NCBI GenBank assembly: GCA_012521995.1
Contig: JAAYLH010000060.1
Span: forward strand, 1-64,000
Length of the DNA: 64,000 nucleotides
Direction: 5' to 3'
Source: Bacteroidales bacterium
GTDB lineage: Bacteria; Bacteroidota; Bacteroidia; Bacteroidales; UBA7960
Part shown: in pieces, positions 41,699-51,479 of the stretch
How the letters are laid out: every line of letters starts with the position of its first letter
Position numbering within the stretch: position 1 is the first letter of the stretch
Program-made: the position numbers and the translations under genes
Notes under the pieces: model-generated
Told to the model about the DNA's origin: nothing
Databases searched by the model: none
Seen by the model: the letters and a program-made list of their open reading frames with translations, nothing else

Positions 41699-42967
41699 TT
41701 AAACGGACTGATCTTTTTCAAAGAAATCAATCCCCTGATTGAATATCTTTGAGAAGAAGCCTGCACCAATGCTTGTTTTTGGAGCTTTTGATGTTTGTCT
41801 TTTTTTCTTGATCTCCTTGTTGTCCAGTCCTTTAATGACCAGTCCTATACCCGTTGCATGCATGGGGCTTCCCGTTTCTCCCGAAAGGGATTTAGCCAAA
41901 TGCTCATTGGGATATCCAATGCGGGTATCCATCCCTGTGATGAATTCAGTTAACTGCGCGGCGTGACGAAGTTGGCTGCCTCCTCCTGTAAGGACGATCC
42001 CAGCAATGAGTTTTTTCTCAAAGCCGGAGTTTTTGATCTCATAAAGCACGTGCTCGATGATCTCTTCCATCCTTGCCTGGATAATATGGGCCAGATTCCT
42101 GAGGGAAATTTCCTTGGCGCTACGGCCTTTTAACCCGGGAATAGAAACGACTTCCTCATCCTTGTTTTCGCTGGCCAGTGCCGAACCAAAACGTTTCTTC
42201 AATTCTTCTGCCTGAACGCGGATTATGGAGCAGCCTTCCTTGACGTCATCAGTTATCACGTTGCCGCCCAAAGGAATGACTGCCGTATGGCGTATGATGT
42301 CGTCCTGGAAGATGGCTATGTCGGTAGTACCCCCGCCAATATCCACCAGGGCAACTCCAGCTTCTTTTTCTTCACTGCTCAGAACGGCCTCAGCTGAAGC
42401 CAAAGGCTCAAGGATCATGGAGGAAATTTCCAATCCGGCCTTTTTAACGCATTTTTCAATATTTTTTGCCGCTGCAACCTGGCCAGTAATAATGTGGAAG
42501 TTCGCCTCAAGAAGAATGCCTGACATCCCTATGGGCTGGCGGGTCCTTTGCTGGTTGTCAATGATATATTCCTGGGGGATAACATGAATAATCTCTTCAC
42601 CCGGAGGAAGGACAAGTTTATACATATTCTCAATGAGATTGGACACATCATCGTGTTCGATCTCATCTTCAATGCTGTTTCGCATAATGCTCCCGCGATG
42701 TTGCAGGCTTCTGATATGTTGGCCAGCAATTCCAACGTTGACAACTTTAATGTCAACCCCTGAGTTATGGCTCGCTTCGGCAACTGCCTTATTGATGGAG
42801 TCAACGGTGTTCTGAATGTTTTCTACCACACCCCTGTTCACCCCAAGCGAATCGGAGCGGCCGAGTCCCAGGATCTCAACTTTTCCGTATTCATTCTTTC
42901 GCCCGACAATACAAGCGATTTTGGTGGACCCAATGTCTAATCCTGCGACAATTTCTGACTGTATCAT
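41699..42967 (-). CDS. ftsA: Cell division protein FtsA
   Basis: The 422-residue actin-like ATPase tethers FtsZ to the membrane. It begins SEIVAGLDIGSTKIACIVGRKNEYGKVEILGLG, with the phosphate-1 motif, then the SHS2-type 1C domain, VALVDIGGGTTDIAIF (phosphate 2) and IVLTGGGSQL (adenosine motif). The C-terminus is amphipathic (FFSKIFNQGIDFFEK) and should act as the membrane-targeting helix. The gene follows ftsQ by 8 bp and precedes ftsZ by 100 bp. Confidence 0.97.
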   Translation of the reverse strand: MIQSEIVAGLDIGSTKIACIVGRKNEYGKVEILGLGRSDSLGVNRGVVENIQNTVDSINKAVAEASHNSGVDIKVVNVGIAGQHIRSLQHRGSIMRNSIEDEIEHDDVSNLIENMYKLVLPPGEEIIHVIPQEYIIDNQQRTRQPIGMSGILLEANFHIITGQVAAAKNIEKCVKKAGLEISSMILEPLASAEAVLSSEEKEAGVALVDIGGGTTDIAIFQDDIIRHTAVIPLGGNVITDDVKEGCSIIRVQAEELKKRFGSALASENKDEEVVSIPGLKGRSAKEISLRNLAHIIQARMEEIIEHVLYEIKNSGFEKKLIAGIVLTGGGSQLRHAAQLTEFITGMDTRIGYPNEHLAKSLSGETGSPMHATGIGLVIKGLDNKEIKKKRQTSKAPKTSIGAGFFSKIFNQGIDFFEKDQSV

Positions 42968-42975
42968 AACAATAC

Positions 42976-43767
42976 TTATTTAGAACAAATTACTTGATTG
43001 CTGTATTTTAGATTTACCCTCCTGTATTGGTACCAGCCGGTTCTGGCCAGTCCATTTTGGTAAAAGATCATCAATTTATTAAACTTTTCCTGCATCTGGT
43101 TCAGGTTCCCCAATTCAATGATATGAGCCCCGTTCTTTGGCGTTAATTCAAAATGACCGGTTTGGGTGACGTAAATGTGGTCGATATACGCATTCCAGAA
43201 AGGATCTGTTTCAATAAATGAAGCCAGTTTAAAAAGCTCCCTGAGCTTTCTTTCATTGGTGGATATTTCAGCAGGGTCTTTTTCTTCCAGCAAGTTGACT
43301 AGGGGAGAATAGCCTGCGTGGATATGCCCTGTTGCAACGATGACCCTGGCTGTATAATCCGGACTTAATGGCATCATGGATCCAGTTCGGTCCAGGTAGT
43401 AACTTTGATTGTGTGCGTTAATAATCCGAATGACGGGCTGACGTTGGGTGATCAAAATGTTCAGGTCACCATCGATGTTTTCATAAACCCTTGCTTTTTC
43501 AACGTAGGGGATACCTGTTACGACGGACTCAACCTGGCCCAGTTTGCCTTCAGGCAATTGATGACCTTCAATTTTACTCACCGAATTTTCAACTTTTGCC
43601 TTAACATCTTCGGGTGTAATAAAATGATGGCCGTTAAGGTAGTCAACGTTTACAAGAAGCTGGTTGCAGGGCAGCTTGCGGTTTTCCTCCACGGCAAATC
43701 CAAGCAATACCATCATGATAACGGGTAGGACAGTAATGGTTAATATGTTCAGTATTCTCCTGATCAT
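42976..43767 (-). CDS. ftsQ: Cell division protein FtsQ/DivIB
   Basis: The 263-residue protein has a short cytosolic start, one transmembrane helix (about 8-26) and a periplasmic POTRA-type region (about 35-105, VDYLNGHHFITPEDVKAKVENS). Sequence similarity to model FtsQ proteins is weak as usual in this phylum, but the position between murC and ftsA and the topology are decisive. Its start codon overlaps the murC stop by four bases (ATGA), a translational-coupling arrangement. Confidence 0.93.
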   Translation of the reverse strand: MIRRILNILTITVLPVIMMVLLGFAVEENRKLPCNQLLVNVDYLNGHHFITPEDVKAKVENSVSKIEGHQLPEGKLGQVESVVTGIPYVEKARVYENIDGDLNILITQRQPVIRIINAHNQSYYLDRTGSMMPLSPDYTARVIVATGHIHAGYSPLVNLLEEKDPAEISTNERKLRELFKLASFIETDPFWNAYIDHIYVTQTGHFELTPKNGAHIIELGNLNQMQEKFNKLMIFYQNGLARTGWYQYRRVNLKYSNQVICSK

Positions 43768-45122
43768 GATTTTCTCTTCTTCAGGGTTTCAACAATTACA
43801 GGTACCAGGCGATCAACATCGCCAGCGCCCATTGTAAGCAGAACTTCTGGCGTATTGGTATCCAGGAGCCCGGTAATTTCCTCCTTTCGTACAAAATGTT
43901 TTTCCTTCAGCTTAATTTTTTCAAGCAGCATTTCTGAACTTACGCCTTCAATGGGTAACTCTCTGGCGGGATAAATATCCATCAACCAAAGAGCGTCGGC
44001 TAAGGCGAGCGATTCACAGAATTGAGCGGCCAGGTCACGTGTCCTGCTGTAGAGGTGTGGCTGAAATATTACTGTAACTTTCTGCTTAGGGTAGAGTTCC
44101 CTGGCAGCATGGATACAAGCCCTGATTTCTACAGGGTGATGGGCGTAGTCGTCAATATAAATGGTGTTGTTGTCCTGGTAGCAGGTTTCGAAACGCCTTT
44201 TGACGCCCCTAAACGTTGACAAAGCTTTAGTTATGGTTTCATTGTCAATTCCAAGGCTCCATGCAATAGCAGCAGCACCCAGGGCATTTTCCAGGTTATG
44301 CCTTCCGGGAAGGCCCATTTCACGCAATGAGGCCTGAAAGAGTCCGTCCAGTGCTGCAAAATATTTCCCATTACTGACTTTTATTTCACTAGTATAAATA
44401 CCAGCAGGCGGGTTACAATTGTAGGTCAGCATTCTTCCATCAAAAGGAAGAGTTGGTTCAATGCCTTTTTTTACAACAAGAGTTCCATCTGGTTTAATCC
44501 TTTGAACAAACTCTCTGAAACTTTCCTGTATAGCATCCTCCGAACCGTAAACGTCCAGGTGGTCGGCATCTATGGCGCTTATCAGTGCCACATCGGGGTG
44601 TAAATGAAGGAAAGAACGATCAAACTCATCGGCCTCCACCACCGCCCATTCAGGATATTCATCACCAAGGAAGTTGGTCTTGTAATTTACGCTAATGCCT
44701 CCAAGAAAAGCTATGGTTTTGATCTCTGCGGTTTTCAAAATATGCGTTACCAGGGTACTGATTGTTGTTTTGCCATGTGTACCTGCAATGGCAATGGTTT
44801 TCACATCTCTGGTCAGCAGCCCGAGCAACTCAGCCCTTTTTATCATCGGGATGTTTCTGGTTGACAATGTGTTGAAAAGCACTGTGGTTTTTGGAACTGC
44901 AGGAGTGTATACCACTAAATCTATGTGTGTGGGAATAATGTCTTGCCTGTCCTCAAACCAAATTTTGATCCCTTCTTGCTGCAATTCACAGGTCAGGTCA
45001 GAGGGCGTTTTGTCGTACCCGCTTACTTCAACCCCTTTGGCATTGAAATACCGGGCAAGGGCGCTCATGCCAATGCCTCCGATGCCGAGGAAGAAAATGT
45101 TATGTAAGCGGTCAATATTCAT
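43764..45122 (-). CDS. murC: UDP-N-acetylmuramate--L-alanine ligase
   Basis: The 452-residue Mur ligase adds the first peptide residue to UDP-MurNAc. The N-terminal Rossmann motif is FFLGIGGIGMSALARYFNAKG, the P-loop is AIAGTHGKTTISTL and the conserved DDYAHHPVEIRA of MurC is present. Its start directly follows the murG stop (TAAATG), so translation is coupled. Confidence 0.97.
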   Translation of the reverse strand: MNIDRLHNIFFLGIGGIGMSALARYFNAKGVEVSGYDKTPSDLTCELQQEGIKIWFEDRQDIIPTHIDLVVYTPAVPKTTVLFNTLSTRNIPMIKRAELLGLLTRDVKTIAIAGTHGKTTISTLVTHILKTAEIKTIAFLGGISVNYKTNFLGDEYPEWAVVEADEFDRSFLHLHPDVALISAIDADHLDVYGSEDAIQESFREFVQRIKPDGTLVVKKGIEPTLPFDGRMLTYNCNPPAGIYTSEIKVSNGKYFAALDGLFQASLREMGLPGRHNLENALGAAAIAWSLGIDNETITKALSTFRGVKRRFETCYQDNNTIYIDDYAHHPVEIRACIHAARELYPKQKVTVIFQPHLYSRTRDLAAQFCESLALADALWLMDIYPARELPIEGVSSEMLLEKIKLKEKHFVRKEEITGLLDTNTPEVLLTMGAGDVDRLVPVIVETLKKRKS

Positions 45123-46247
45123 TTATTTGTTTTTTACAAGGCTAAGTGCGACTCCTGCAATAACATCAGCAGCATCCCTGAACGACAGGCCCGCCAGTTT
45201 TTCCTTCAGTCTGAATCGTTTCCCTTCGTCATGAATCAGGTCAACTACAGCCGGACCCAATTTTTCCCTTGCTTTACCATCTTCAATCAGTACCGCTGCA
45301 TGATGGTTTACCAGTGCAAGGGCATTTTTAGTCTGGTGGTCTTCGGCAACATTGGGGGAGGGAATCAGAATTGCTGGTTTTTGTACTGTGCAGATTTCAG
45401 ATACGGCAATTGCGCCTGCCCTGCTTACCACAAGATCACAGGCAGCATATGCAAGATCCATCCTGTCGATAAAAGGCTTAATATATGCTTGTTGCTCAAA
45501 ACCCTTTGCCAATTCAATGGCTTTTTGAAAAAATGTTGTCCCCGTTTGCCAGATAACTTGGATGTCTTGTTCCACAAAAAGTTTAAGATGATGGGCAATG
45601 CTTTCATTGATTGTCAAAGCCCCTAGGCTTCCCCCCGTTACGAAAAGAACAGGGTGTTTAGGGGTAAACCCAAAAAATGTCATGGCTTCTTCATATTTGC
45701 CTTCCAGGCTTACAATGTCTTGCCTGACAGGGTTTCCTGTAAGGAAAATCTTTGATTTATCAAAAAAGCGTTCCATGCCTTCGTAGGCAACACAAATCTT
45801 ATCAGCTTTTTTCCCAAGGATCCTGTTTGTGAGGCCAGGGAATGAGTTTTGCTCCTGGATAAGGGTAGGAATGCCTTTTTTGGCGGCTGCCCTAACAATG
45901 GGCCCGCTGGCATAACCCCCAACACCAATGACAACATCAGGTTTAAATCGCTTTACGATGTTTTTTGCCCTTACCATGCTGTCAAGCAATTTGAACGGTA
46001 CTTGCAGGTTCTTCCATGTCAGCCTTCGCTGTAAGCCCGAAATGTTAAGGCCAATAATGTGAAACCCTGCAGCGGGTACTTTCTTCATTTCCATACGCCC
46101 TTTGGCGCCCACAAAAAGAATTTGCGCATTGTACACCTTCTTTTTTATGGCTAGGGCAATGGCAATGGCCGGGAAAACATGTCCCCCGGTTCCTCCCCCG
46201 GCAATGATTACCCGTAACACATCAGCTTGTGACAATGGCTTTTCCAT
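45123..46247 (-). CDS. murG: UDP-GlcNAc:lipid-I N-acetylglucosaminyltransferase
   Basis: The 374-residue GT28 enzyme makes lipid II at the cytosolic face of the membrane. Conserved elements are RVIIAGGGTGGHVFPAIAIA at the N-terminus, GVGGYASGPIVRAAA, FVTGGSLGALTINE and VSRAGAIAVSEI in the UDP-GlcNAc-binding half. Its start lies 26 bp inside the end of ftsW, so the genes overlap. Confidence 0.97.
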   Translation of the reverse strand: MEKPLSQADVLRVIIAGGGTGGHVFPAIAIALAIKKKVYNAQILFVGAKGRMEMKKVPAAGFHIIGLNISGLQRRLTWKNLQVPFKLLDSMVRAKNIVKRFKPDVVIGVGGYASGPIVRAAAKKGIPTLIQEQNSFPGLTNRILGKKADKICVAYEGMERFFDKSKIFLTGNPVRQDIVSLEGKYEEAMTFFGFTPKHPVLFVTGGSLGALTINESIAHHLKLFVEQDIQVIWQTGTTFFQKAIELAKGFEQQAYIKPFIDRMDLAYAACDLVVSRAGAIAVSEICTVQKPAILIPSPNVAEDHQTKNALALVNHHAAVLIEDGKAREKLGPAVVDLIHDEGKRFRLKEKLAGLSFRDAADVIAGVALSLVKNK

Positions 46248-47373
46248 TTAATTCGTTTTCTTCAATTTTTCTGCTGACACTTAAAATGATCCCTATGGCA
46301 AGGCTTGAAAACCAAAGGGAAGTACCTCCCATACTGATCAGCGGTAGGGGTTGACCTGTAACAGGGAAAAGATTTACTGCTACCGCCATGTTTATCAATG
46401 CCTGGAATACCAGGCTGAAACTCAGTCCAGCTGCCAGTAATGCCCCAAATGTCCCGGGGCTTTCCCGTGCGATCCTGATCCCTCGGTAAAATAAAATCAA
46501 GTATAAAAGAAGGACAATAAAGCCTCCTATTAGGCCATACTCTTCAATGATGATGGCATAGATAAAATCGGAATAGGCGTGAGGCAGGAAATTTCGCTGC
46601 GTTGAGTTTCCAGGCATCTTGCCAAAAACGCCTCCTGTTGCGATGGCGATTTTAGCCTGGTCTGTCTGGTAAGTATCACCCGAGTCACCGAAATGGGCCT
46701 CAATTCGGTTTGTCCAGGTTTCTGCCCTGCTTCCCTCAGGCAACTGGGAGGCAATAAGGATAAACAAAGCGAGACCTGTAATCCCGATCCCTCCAAAAGC
46801 AGCCAGATATTTTATGTTCACACCACCGATAAACATAAGGATTATGCAAGTAAGAAAGAGGATGCCTGCCGTCGATAAGTTGGCGGGAAGAATGAGCCCC
46901 GTGATGATCAATATTGGAATTAGAACAGGAACAAAAGCATCCTTGAAATCCTTAATTGTTTCTTGCTTTTTGGTAAGCATTCGCGAAACAAACATGATCA
47001 GGGCCAGTTTGGCAAAGTCAGAACTCTGGAAACTGATATTTATGATGGGCAGCGTCAGCCAGCGGCTGGCCTCATTGATATTGGTTCCCCTGACCAGGGT
47101 GAACAATAAAAGCGGTGCAGCTATCCAAAGGGCTAGTTGGGAAATCCTTGAATAATAGGTATACTTAACCCTGCTTGCCAGGACCATAAGCCCCAGACCC
47201 AGTAACATAATAATGAAATGCTTAATGATATAGTATTCCGTATTCCCCGAGCGAAAGCGATAAGCCAACGTCCCCGTGGAACTGTATACCGCAAGCAGAG
47301 AAAAGATGGACAAGAAAATGACCACCATCCAGATTGCCCTGTCGCCTTTTATTTTTTCCAAAAACTTGTTCAT
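46222..47373 (-). CDS. ftsW: Peptidoglycan glycosyltransferase FtsW
   Basis: The 383-residue SEDS protein polymerises septal glycan strands with the cognate transpeptidase FtsI. About ten transmembrane helices are visible, plus the large extracytoplasmic loop and the family motifs TYQTDQAKIAIATGG, YAIIIEEYGLIGG and PLPLISMGGTSLW. Its place between murD and murG and its linkage to ftsI make FtsW more likely than RodA. Confidence 0.96.
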   Translation of the reverse strand: MNKFLEKIKGDRAIWMVVIFLSIFSLLAVYSSTGTLAYRFRSGNTEYYIIKHFIIMLLGLGLMVLASRVKYTYYSRISQLALWIAAPLLLFTLVRGTNINEASRWLTLPIINISFQSSDFAKLALIMFVSRMLTKKQETIKDFKDAFVPVLIPILIITGLILPANLSTAGILFLTCIILMFIGGVNIKYLAAFGGIGITGLALFILIASQLPEGSRAETWTNRIEAHFGDSGDTYQTDQAKIAIATGGVFGKMPGNSTQRNFLPHAYSDFIYAIIIEEYGLIGGFIVLLLYLILFYRGIRIARESPGTFGALLAAGLSFSLVFQALINMAVAVNLFPVTGQPLPLISMGGTSLWFSSLAIGIILSVSRKIEENELNGKAIVTS

Positions 47374-47384
47374 AAATTCAGGTT

Positions 47385-48725
47385 TTACAAATCGTAAACA
47401 GCCTGCTTAAATTGTTTGCCACGGTCTTCAAAGTTTTCAAACAAGTCAAAGCTTGCACATGCAGGCGATAACAACACCACATCGCCTGGGTTACCTGCCA
47501 GGTAAGCAGCCTTCACAGCATCGGTAGCAGAGCTGGTCTCAAAAATGGCAGGCACCATCTTTCCAAAGACTTTAATAATATGGCTATTGTCCTTTCCTAG
47601 GCAAACAATAGCCTTTACCTTTTTTTGCACCAACTCGCCCAAATCTGAATAATCATTGCCCTTGTCCTGCCCCCCAACAATCCAGATTACAGGCTTTGTC
47701 ATGGATTCGAGTGCATACCAGGTTGAATTCACATTGGTAGCCTTGCTGTCGTTGATGAACTCAATACCTCGGACATAACCCACAGACTCCAGCCGGTGTT
47801 CTACATTCTGGAAGTCGCTAAGGCCTTCCCTGATTACTTCCTTGCGTATCTCAAGCAGGCGGGCGGAAATTCCACTGGCCATGCTGTTGTAAATGTTATG
47901 TTGTCCTTTCAAGCTTAGTTCCAGGAGGTCCATATTGAATTCCTCAGATTTTATGTTAATGGTCAAAATTCCATTGTCGTTTATCCAGGCTCCCTCTACC
48001 AATGTTTTCTTGATGCTAAAGGGAATTAGCCTGGGTCCATTTTCCGTTTGTTTTATCCTTGCCTCCAACACGGGGTCGTCGGCACAATAAATCACGGTCT
48101 CTGCCGGGGTCTGGTTCTGCATGATGTGCAGTTTCGATTGAATGTATTTTTCAAAACTGTGATCATAACGGTTGAGGTGATCGGGTGTGATGTTTAACAA
48201 AACTGCGATGTCGGCCCTGAAATCTTTCATCCCGTCAAGTTGAAAAGATGATATTTCCAGAACATAAACATCATGCTTTTGTTCCGCCACCTGCCAGGCA
48301 AAACTGCTGCCCACATTACCCGCTATACCCACGCTTACTCCTGCCTTTTGAAGTAAATGCCCGGTAAGTAGAGTCGTGGTGGTTTTTCCGTTGCTGCCGG
48401 TAATGCAAATTGTTTTTGCCTGGGTATACCTGCCTGTAAATTCTATCTCTGAAATGACAGGTATTCCTTTTTTCTGTATGGCTTTTACAAAGGGTGCATA
48501 ATCCGGAATGCCAGGGCTTTTCATCACTTCATCCGCATTCAGGATCCGTTCAGCAGTATGCTTTCCCTCTTCCCAGCTGATATCATTATGTAAAAGAGCG
48601 TTCTTGTATTTTTTCTTAATGGGGCCCTTGTCGGAAACAAAAACATCCCATCCTTTTCTTCGGGCTAAAATGGCTGTCCCTGTACCGCTTTCTCCTGCTC
48701 CAAGTACCACCAGCCGCTTGCCCAT
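47385..48725 (-). CDS. murD: UDP-N-acetylmuramoyl-L-alanine--D-glutamate ligase
   Basis: The 446-residue Mur ligase adds D-glutamate. Key elements are the N-terminal KRLVVLGAGESGTGTAILA, the P-loop ICITGSNGKTTTTLLTGHLL, FINDSKATNVNSTWYALES, typical of MurD, and the C-terminal LLSPACASFDLFENFEDRG. The gene starts two bases after the mraY stop. Confidence 0.97.
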   Translation of the reverse strand: MGKRLVVLGAGESGTGTAILARRKGWDVFVSDKGPIKKKYKNALLHNDISWEEGKHTAERILNADEVMKSPGIPDYAPFVKAIQKKGIPVISEIEFTGRYTQAKTICITGSNGKTTTTLLTGHLLQKAGVSVGIAGNVGSSFAWQVAEQKHDVYVLEISSFQLDGMKDFRADIAVLLNITPDHLNRYDHSFEKYIQSKLHIMQNQTPAETVIYCADDPVLEARIKQTENGPRLIPFSIKKTLVEGAWINDNGILTINIKSEEFNMDLLELSLKGQHNIYNSMASGISARLLEIRKEVIREGLSDFQNVEHRLESVGYVRGIEFINDSKATNVNSTWYALESMTKPVIWIVGGQDKGNDYSDLGELVQKKVKAIVCLGKDNSHIIKVFGKMVPAIFETSSATDAVKAAYLAGNPGDVVLLSPACASFDLFENFEDRGKQFKQAVYDL

Positions 48726-48727
48726 GC

Positions 48728-49984
48728 TTACCTCAGTTTAAGTGTTATCACACTAAACACCGCCAGGATAATACCAACGATCAGAAATCGCTGCACAATC
48801 TTTGCCTCGTGGTATCCAATTATCTGGTAATGGTGATGAAGTGGGGCCATCTTGAAAATCCTGCGCCCCTCACCAAATCGTCTTTTTGTAAACTTGAACC
48901 AGCTGACCTGCATGACCACTGAAAGGTTCTCAACCAGGAAAATGCCGCAAAGCACGGGGATGAGCAATTCCTTTCGGATCACAATGGCAAACACCGCAAT
49001 GATGCCTCCCAGTGCAAGGCTGCCTGTATCTCCCATAAAGACTTGTGCAGGATAGGTGTTGTACCATAAAAAGCCAATACAGGCACCCACAAAAGCAGCT
49101 ATGAAGATTACCAGCTCACCCGTCATGGGGATATACATGATGTTGAGGTAATTTGCAAAAACGGTGTTACCTGATACATAGGCCAGTATTCCAAGAGTTA
49201 CACCAATGATGGCTGAAGTCCCCGTGGCTAGCCCGTCAAGCCCATCCGTGATGTTTGCTCCGTTTGAAACTGCTGTTATGATCAGGATGACAATGGGGAT
49301 AAAAATCAGGAATGCCCATTTTGAATATCCCTCCCCAAGGAATTTTAACAGCACGGAATAATCAAACTCATTATTCTTAAAAAATGGAATGGTCGTTTTG
49401 GTTGATTTCACCGATTCAATTGAAAAGGTTGAGGCCGGGCTTGAAGACCCCTCAAGAACCATAATTTGCTCCGTGTTATCAAATTGCAGGGGGCGGTTGT
49501 CTTTTTCACGGATCACTACCGATTCGTTAAAGTACAGGGTGGTCCCAACAACAATGCCCAGTACTACCTGGCCCAAAATCTTAAACTTTCCTTGAAGCCC
49601 TTTTTTGTCTTTTTTGAAAACCTTTATATAATCGTCAACGAAACCAATGAGTCCAAGCCAGACGGTAGAAATCAGCATGAGGACAATGTAGATGTTGTCG
49701 AGCCGTGCAAAAAGCAGTGTTGGGATTAAAATGGCAGCAATAATTATGATTCCTCCCATTGTCGGGGTTCCTTGCTTTTTCATCTGGCCATCCAGTCCAA
49801 GATTGCGTACCACTTCACCAACCTGCTTCTTCTGCAAGAAACGAATAATCCTGCGCCCAGAGATCATGGTAATGAAAAGAGAAAAGATCACTGCCATCCC
49901 CGCCCGAAACGAGATGTACTGAAACACGCCCGCTCCAGGGATGTCAAATGCTTTATCAAGGAAATCAAACAGATAATAGAGCAT
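48728..49984 (-). CDS. mraY: Phospho-MurNAc-pentapeptide translocase MraY
   Basis: The 418-residue polytopic enzyme transfers phospho-MurNAc-pentapeptide to undecaprenyl phosphate, giving lipid I. It has the Mg-binding aspartates in [17 protein letters not shown] and [10 protein letters not shown], and the C-terminal [15 protein letters not shown] motif with three histidines. It is longer than the E. coli enzyme because of a loop of about 60 residues between helices (about 175-220, [16 protein letters not shown]), which is common in Bacteroidota. Confidence 0.97.
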   Translation of the reverse strand: MLYYLFDFLDKAFDIPGAGVFQYISFRAGMAVIFSLFITMISGRRIIRFLQKKQVGEVVRNLGLDGQMKKQGTPTMGGIIIIAAILIPTLLFARLDNIYIVLMLISTVWLGLIGFVDDYIKVFKKDKKGLQGKFKILGQVVLGIVVGTTLYFNESVVIREKDNRPLQFDNTEQIMVLEGSSSPASTFSIESVKSTKTTIPFFKNNEFDYSVLLKFLGEGYSKWAFLIFIPIVILIITAVSNGANITDGLDGLATGTSAIIGVTLGILAYVSGNTVFANYLNIMYIPMTGELVIFIAAFVGACIGFLWYNTYPAQVFMGDTGSLALGGIIAVFAIVIRKELLIPVLCGIFLVENLSVVMQVSWFKFTKRRFGEGRRIFKMAPLHHHYQIIGYHEAKIVQRFLIVGIILAVFSVITLKLR

Positions 49985-50014
49985 CTTTTCGCTTTTAGTT
50001 TTTTTCCCGGGGGA

Positions 50015-51466
50015 TTATCCCAGGAATTCCTTTAAAATTTGTTTGTCATCAAAGGGATACTTAACCCCCTTGATCTCCTGGTATTTTTCATGACCTTTTC
50101 CTGCAACAAGGATGATATCTCCAGGCTGAGCCAATGCACATGCCGCATTAATAGCCTCCCTTCGGTTTATTATGCTTATGGCCTTTCGAATGCTGACGGC
50201 GTTCAGACCAGCCTTCATTTCTTCTATTATTTGTTCAGCCGGTTCATTGCGGGGGTTGTCGCTTGTAAGAATAACCTGAGTGCTTAACCTTGCGGCAATG
50301 GCTGCCATAGCAGGGCGCTTGGCAGCATCACGGTTTCCACCGCAGCCAACTACAGTGATCAGCTTTTCTGCCCCGGTACGGGCATCTTCAATGGTCTTGA
50401 GCACGTTTTCCAGGGCGTCGGGGGTGTGGGCATAATCCACAATGCCAATTACCCCTTTGGGGCCTTTAAAGAAATCAAACCGCCCTTCCGCTGGCTTACA
50501 ATTGCTTAACGCGGTTAGCGTTTCCTCCGGTTCCCTCCCAAGCATTCGTGCAGTGGAATAAATGGCCAGAAGATTATAAGCATTGAACTCCCCTACAAGT
50601 TTACACCAGACTTCTCTGCCATCTATTTGTAATTGAAGACCGGAAAATCCGTTTTCGAGAACCTTGCCCTTGAAGTCAGCCATGCCCCTGAGGCTGTATG
50701 TCATTTTCCTGGCCAGTGTATTTTGTAACATTACCATCCCGTTCTTATCATCGAGGTTGGTTATGACAAATGCCCGTGTACCTAGTTGATCAAAAAAACC
50801 CTTTTTCGCCTTCAGGTATTCGCTGAACGTTTTATGGAAGTCCAGGTGGTCATGGGTGAGATTCGTGAATACCCCTCCCGTAAAAGATAATCCTGCAATG
50901 CGGTGCTGAACAATGGCATGGGAACTGACCTCCATGAACACATATTCACATCCCGCTTCCGTCATTTGGTGCAGCAAGCCATTCAACTGAAGGGGGTCGG
51001 GGGTGGTGAAATTGGCAAGGATTTCCTTTTGTCCGATAATATTGCGCACCGTGGAGATTAATCCGCAAGCATAACCAAGTTGTGAAAATAAATCGTGCAA
51101 CAAGGTGACAATGGTGGTCTTCCCATTGGTACCAGTAACCCCGATTAACTTTATTTTCTCTGATGGATTGTCATAAAAATTTGATGCCAGGACACCCAGG
51201 GCATAGGCCGAATCCCGAACCCTGATAAAAGTGACTCTTTCAGGGGTGCTCTTGGGGAAATCTTCGCAAACAACAACGCTCGCGCCGCTTTCAATGGCGT
51301 TGGGAATATAAAGGTGGCCATCGGTGGTGAGTCCCTTTATTGCTACAAAGAGGGTGCCAGACTGAACTTTCCTGGAGTCAAATTCAAGCCCCTTTATCTC
51401 ACGGTCCATCAGCCCCTTCGTTTCGAGAAGCCCCGCTTTATACAATATGTTGCTCAGGTTCTTCAA
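50015..51466 (-). CDS. murE: UDP-N-acetylmuramoyl-L-alanyl-D-glutamate--2,6-diaminopimelate ligase
   Basis: The 483-residue ligase adds the third residue of the peptide stem. The P-loop is GVTGTNGKTTIVTLLHDL, and the motif TSDNPRNEPAEQIIEEM contains the DNPR sequence that marks meso-diaminopimelate specificity rather than lysine. VDYAHTPDALENVL is also typical. It is the last ligase of the cluster; MurF is not beside it as in many bacteria. Confidence 0.97.
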   Translation of the reverse strand: MKNLSNILYKAGLLETKGLMDREIKGLEFDSRKVQSGTLFVAIKGLTTDGHLYIPNAIESGASVVVCEDFPKSTPERVTFIRVRDSAYALGVLASNFYDNPSEKIKLIGVTGTNGKTTIVTLLHDLFSQLGYACGLISTVRNIIGQKEILANFTTPDPLQLNGLLHQMTEAGCEYVFMEVSSHAIVQHRIAGLSFTGGVFTNLTHDHLDFHKTFSEYLKAKKGFFDQLGTRAFVITNLDDKNGMVMLQNTLARKMTYSLRGMADFKGKVLENGFSGLQLQIDGREVWCKLVGEFNAYNLLAIYSTARMLGREPEETLTALSNCKPAEGRFDFFKGPKGVIGIVDYAHTPDALENVLKTIEDARTGAEKLITVVGCGGNRDAAKRPAMAAIAARLSTQVILTSDNPRNEPAEQIIEEMKAGLNAVSIRKAISIINRREAINAACALAQPGDIILVAGKGHEKYQEIKGVKYPFDDKQILKEFLG

Positions 51467-51479
51467 TACCCGTGATTTT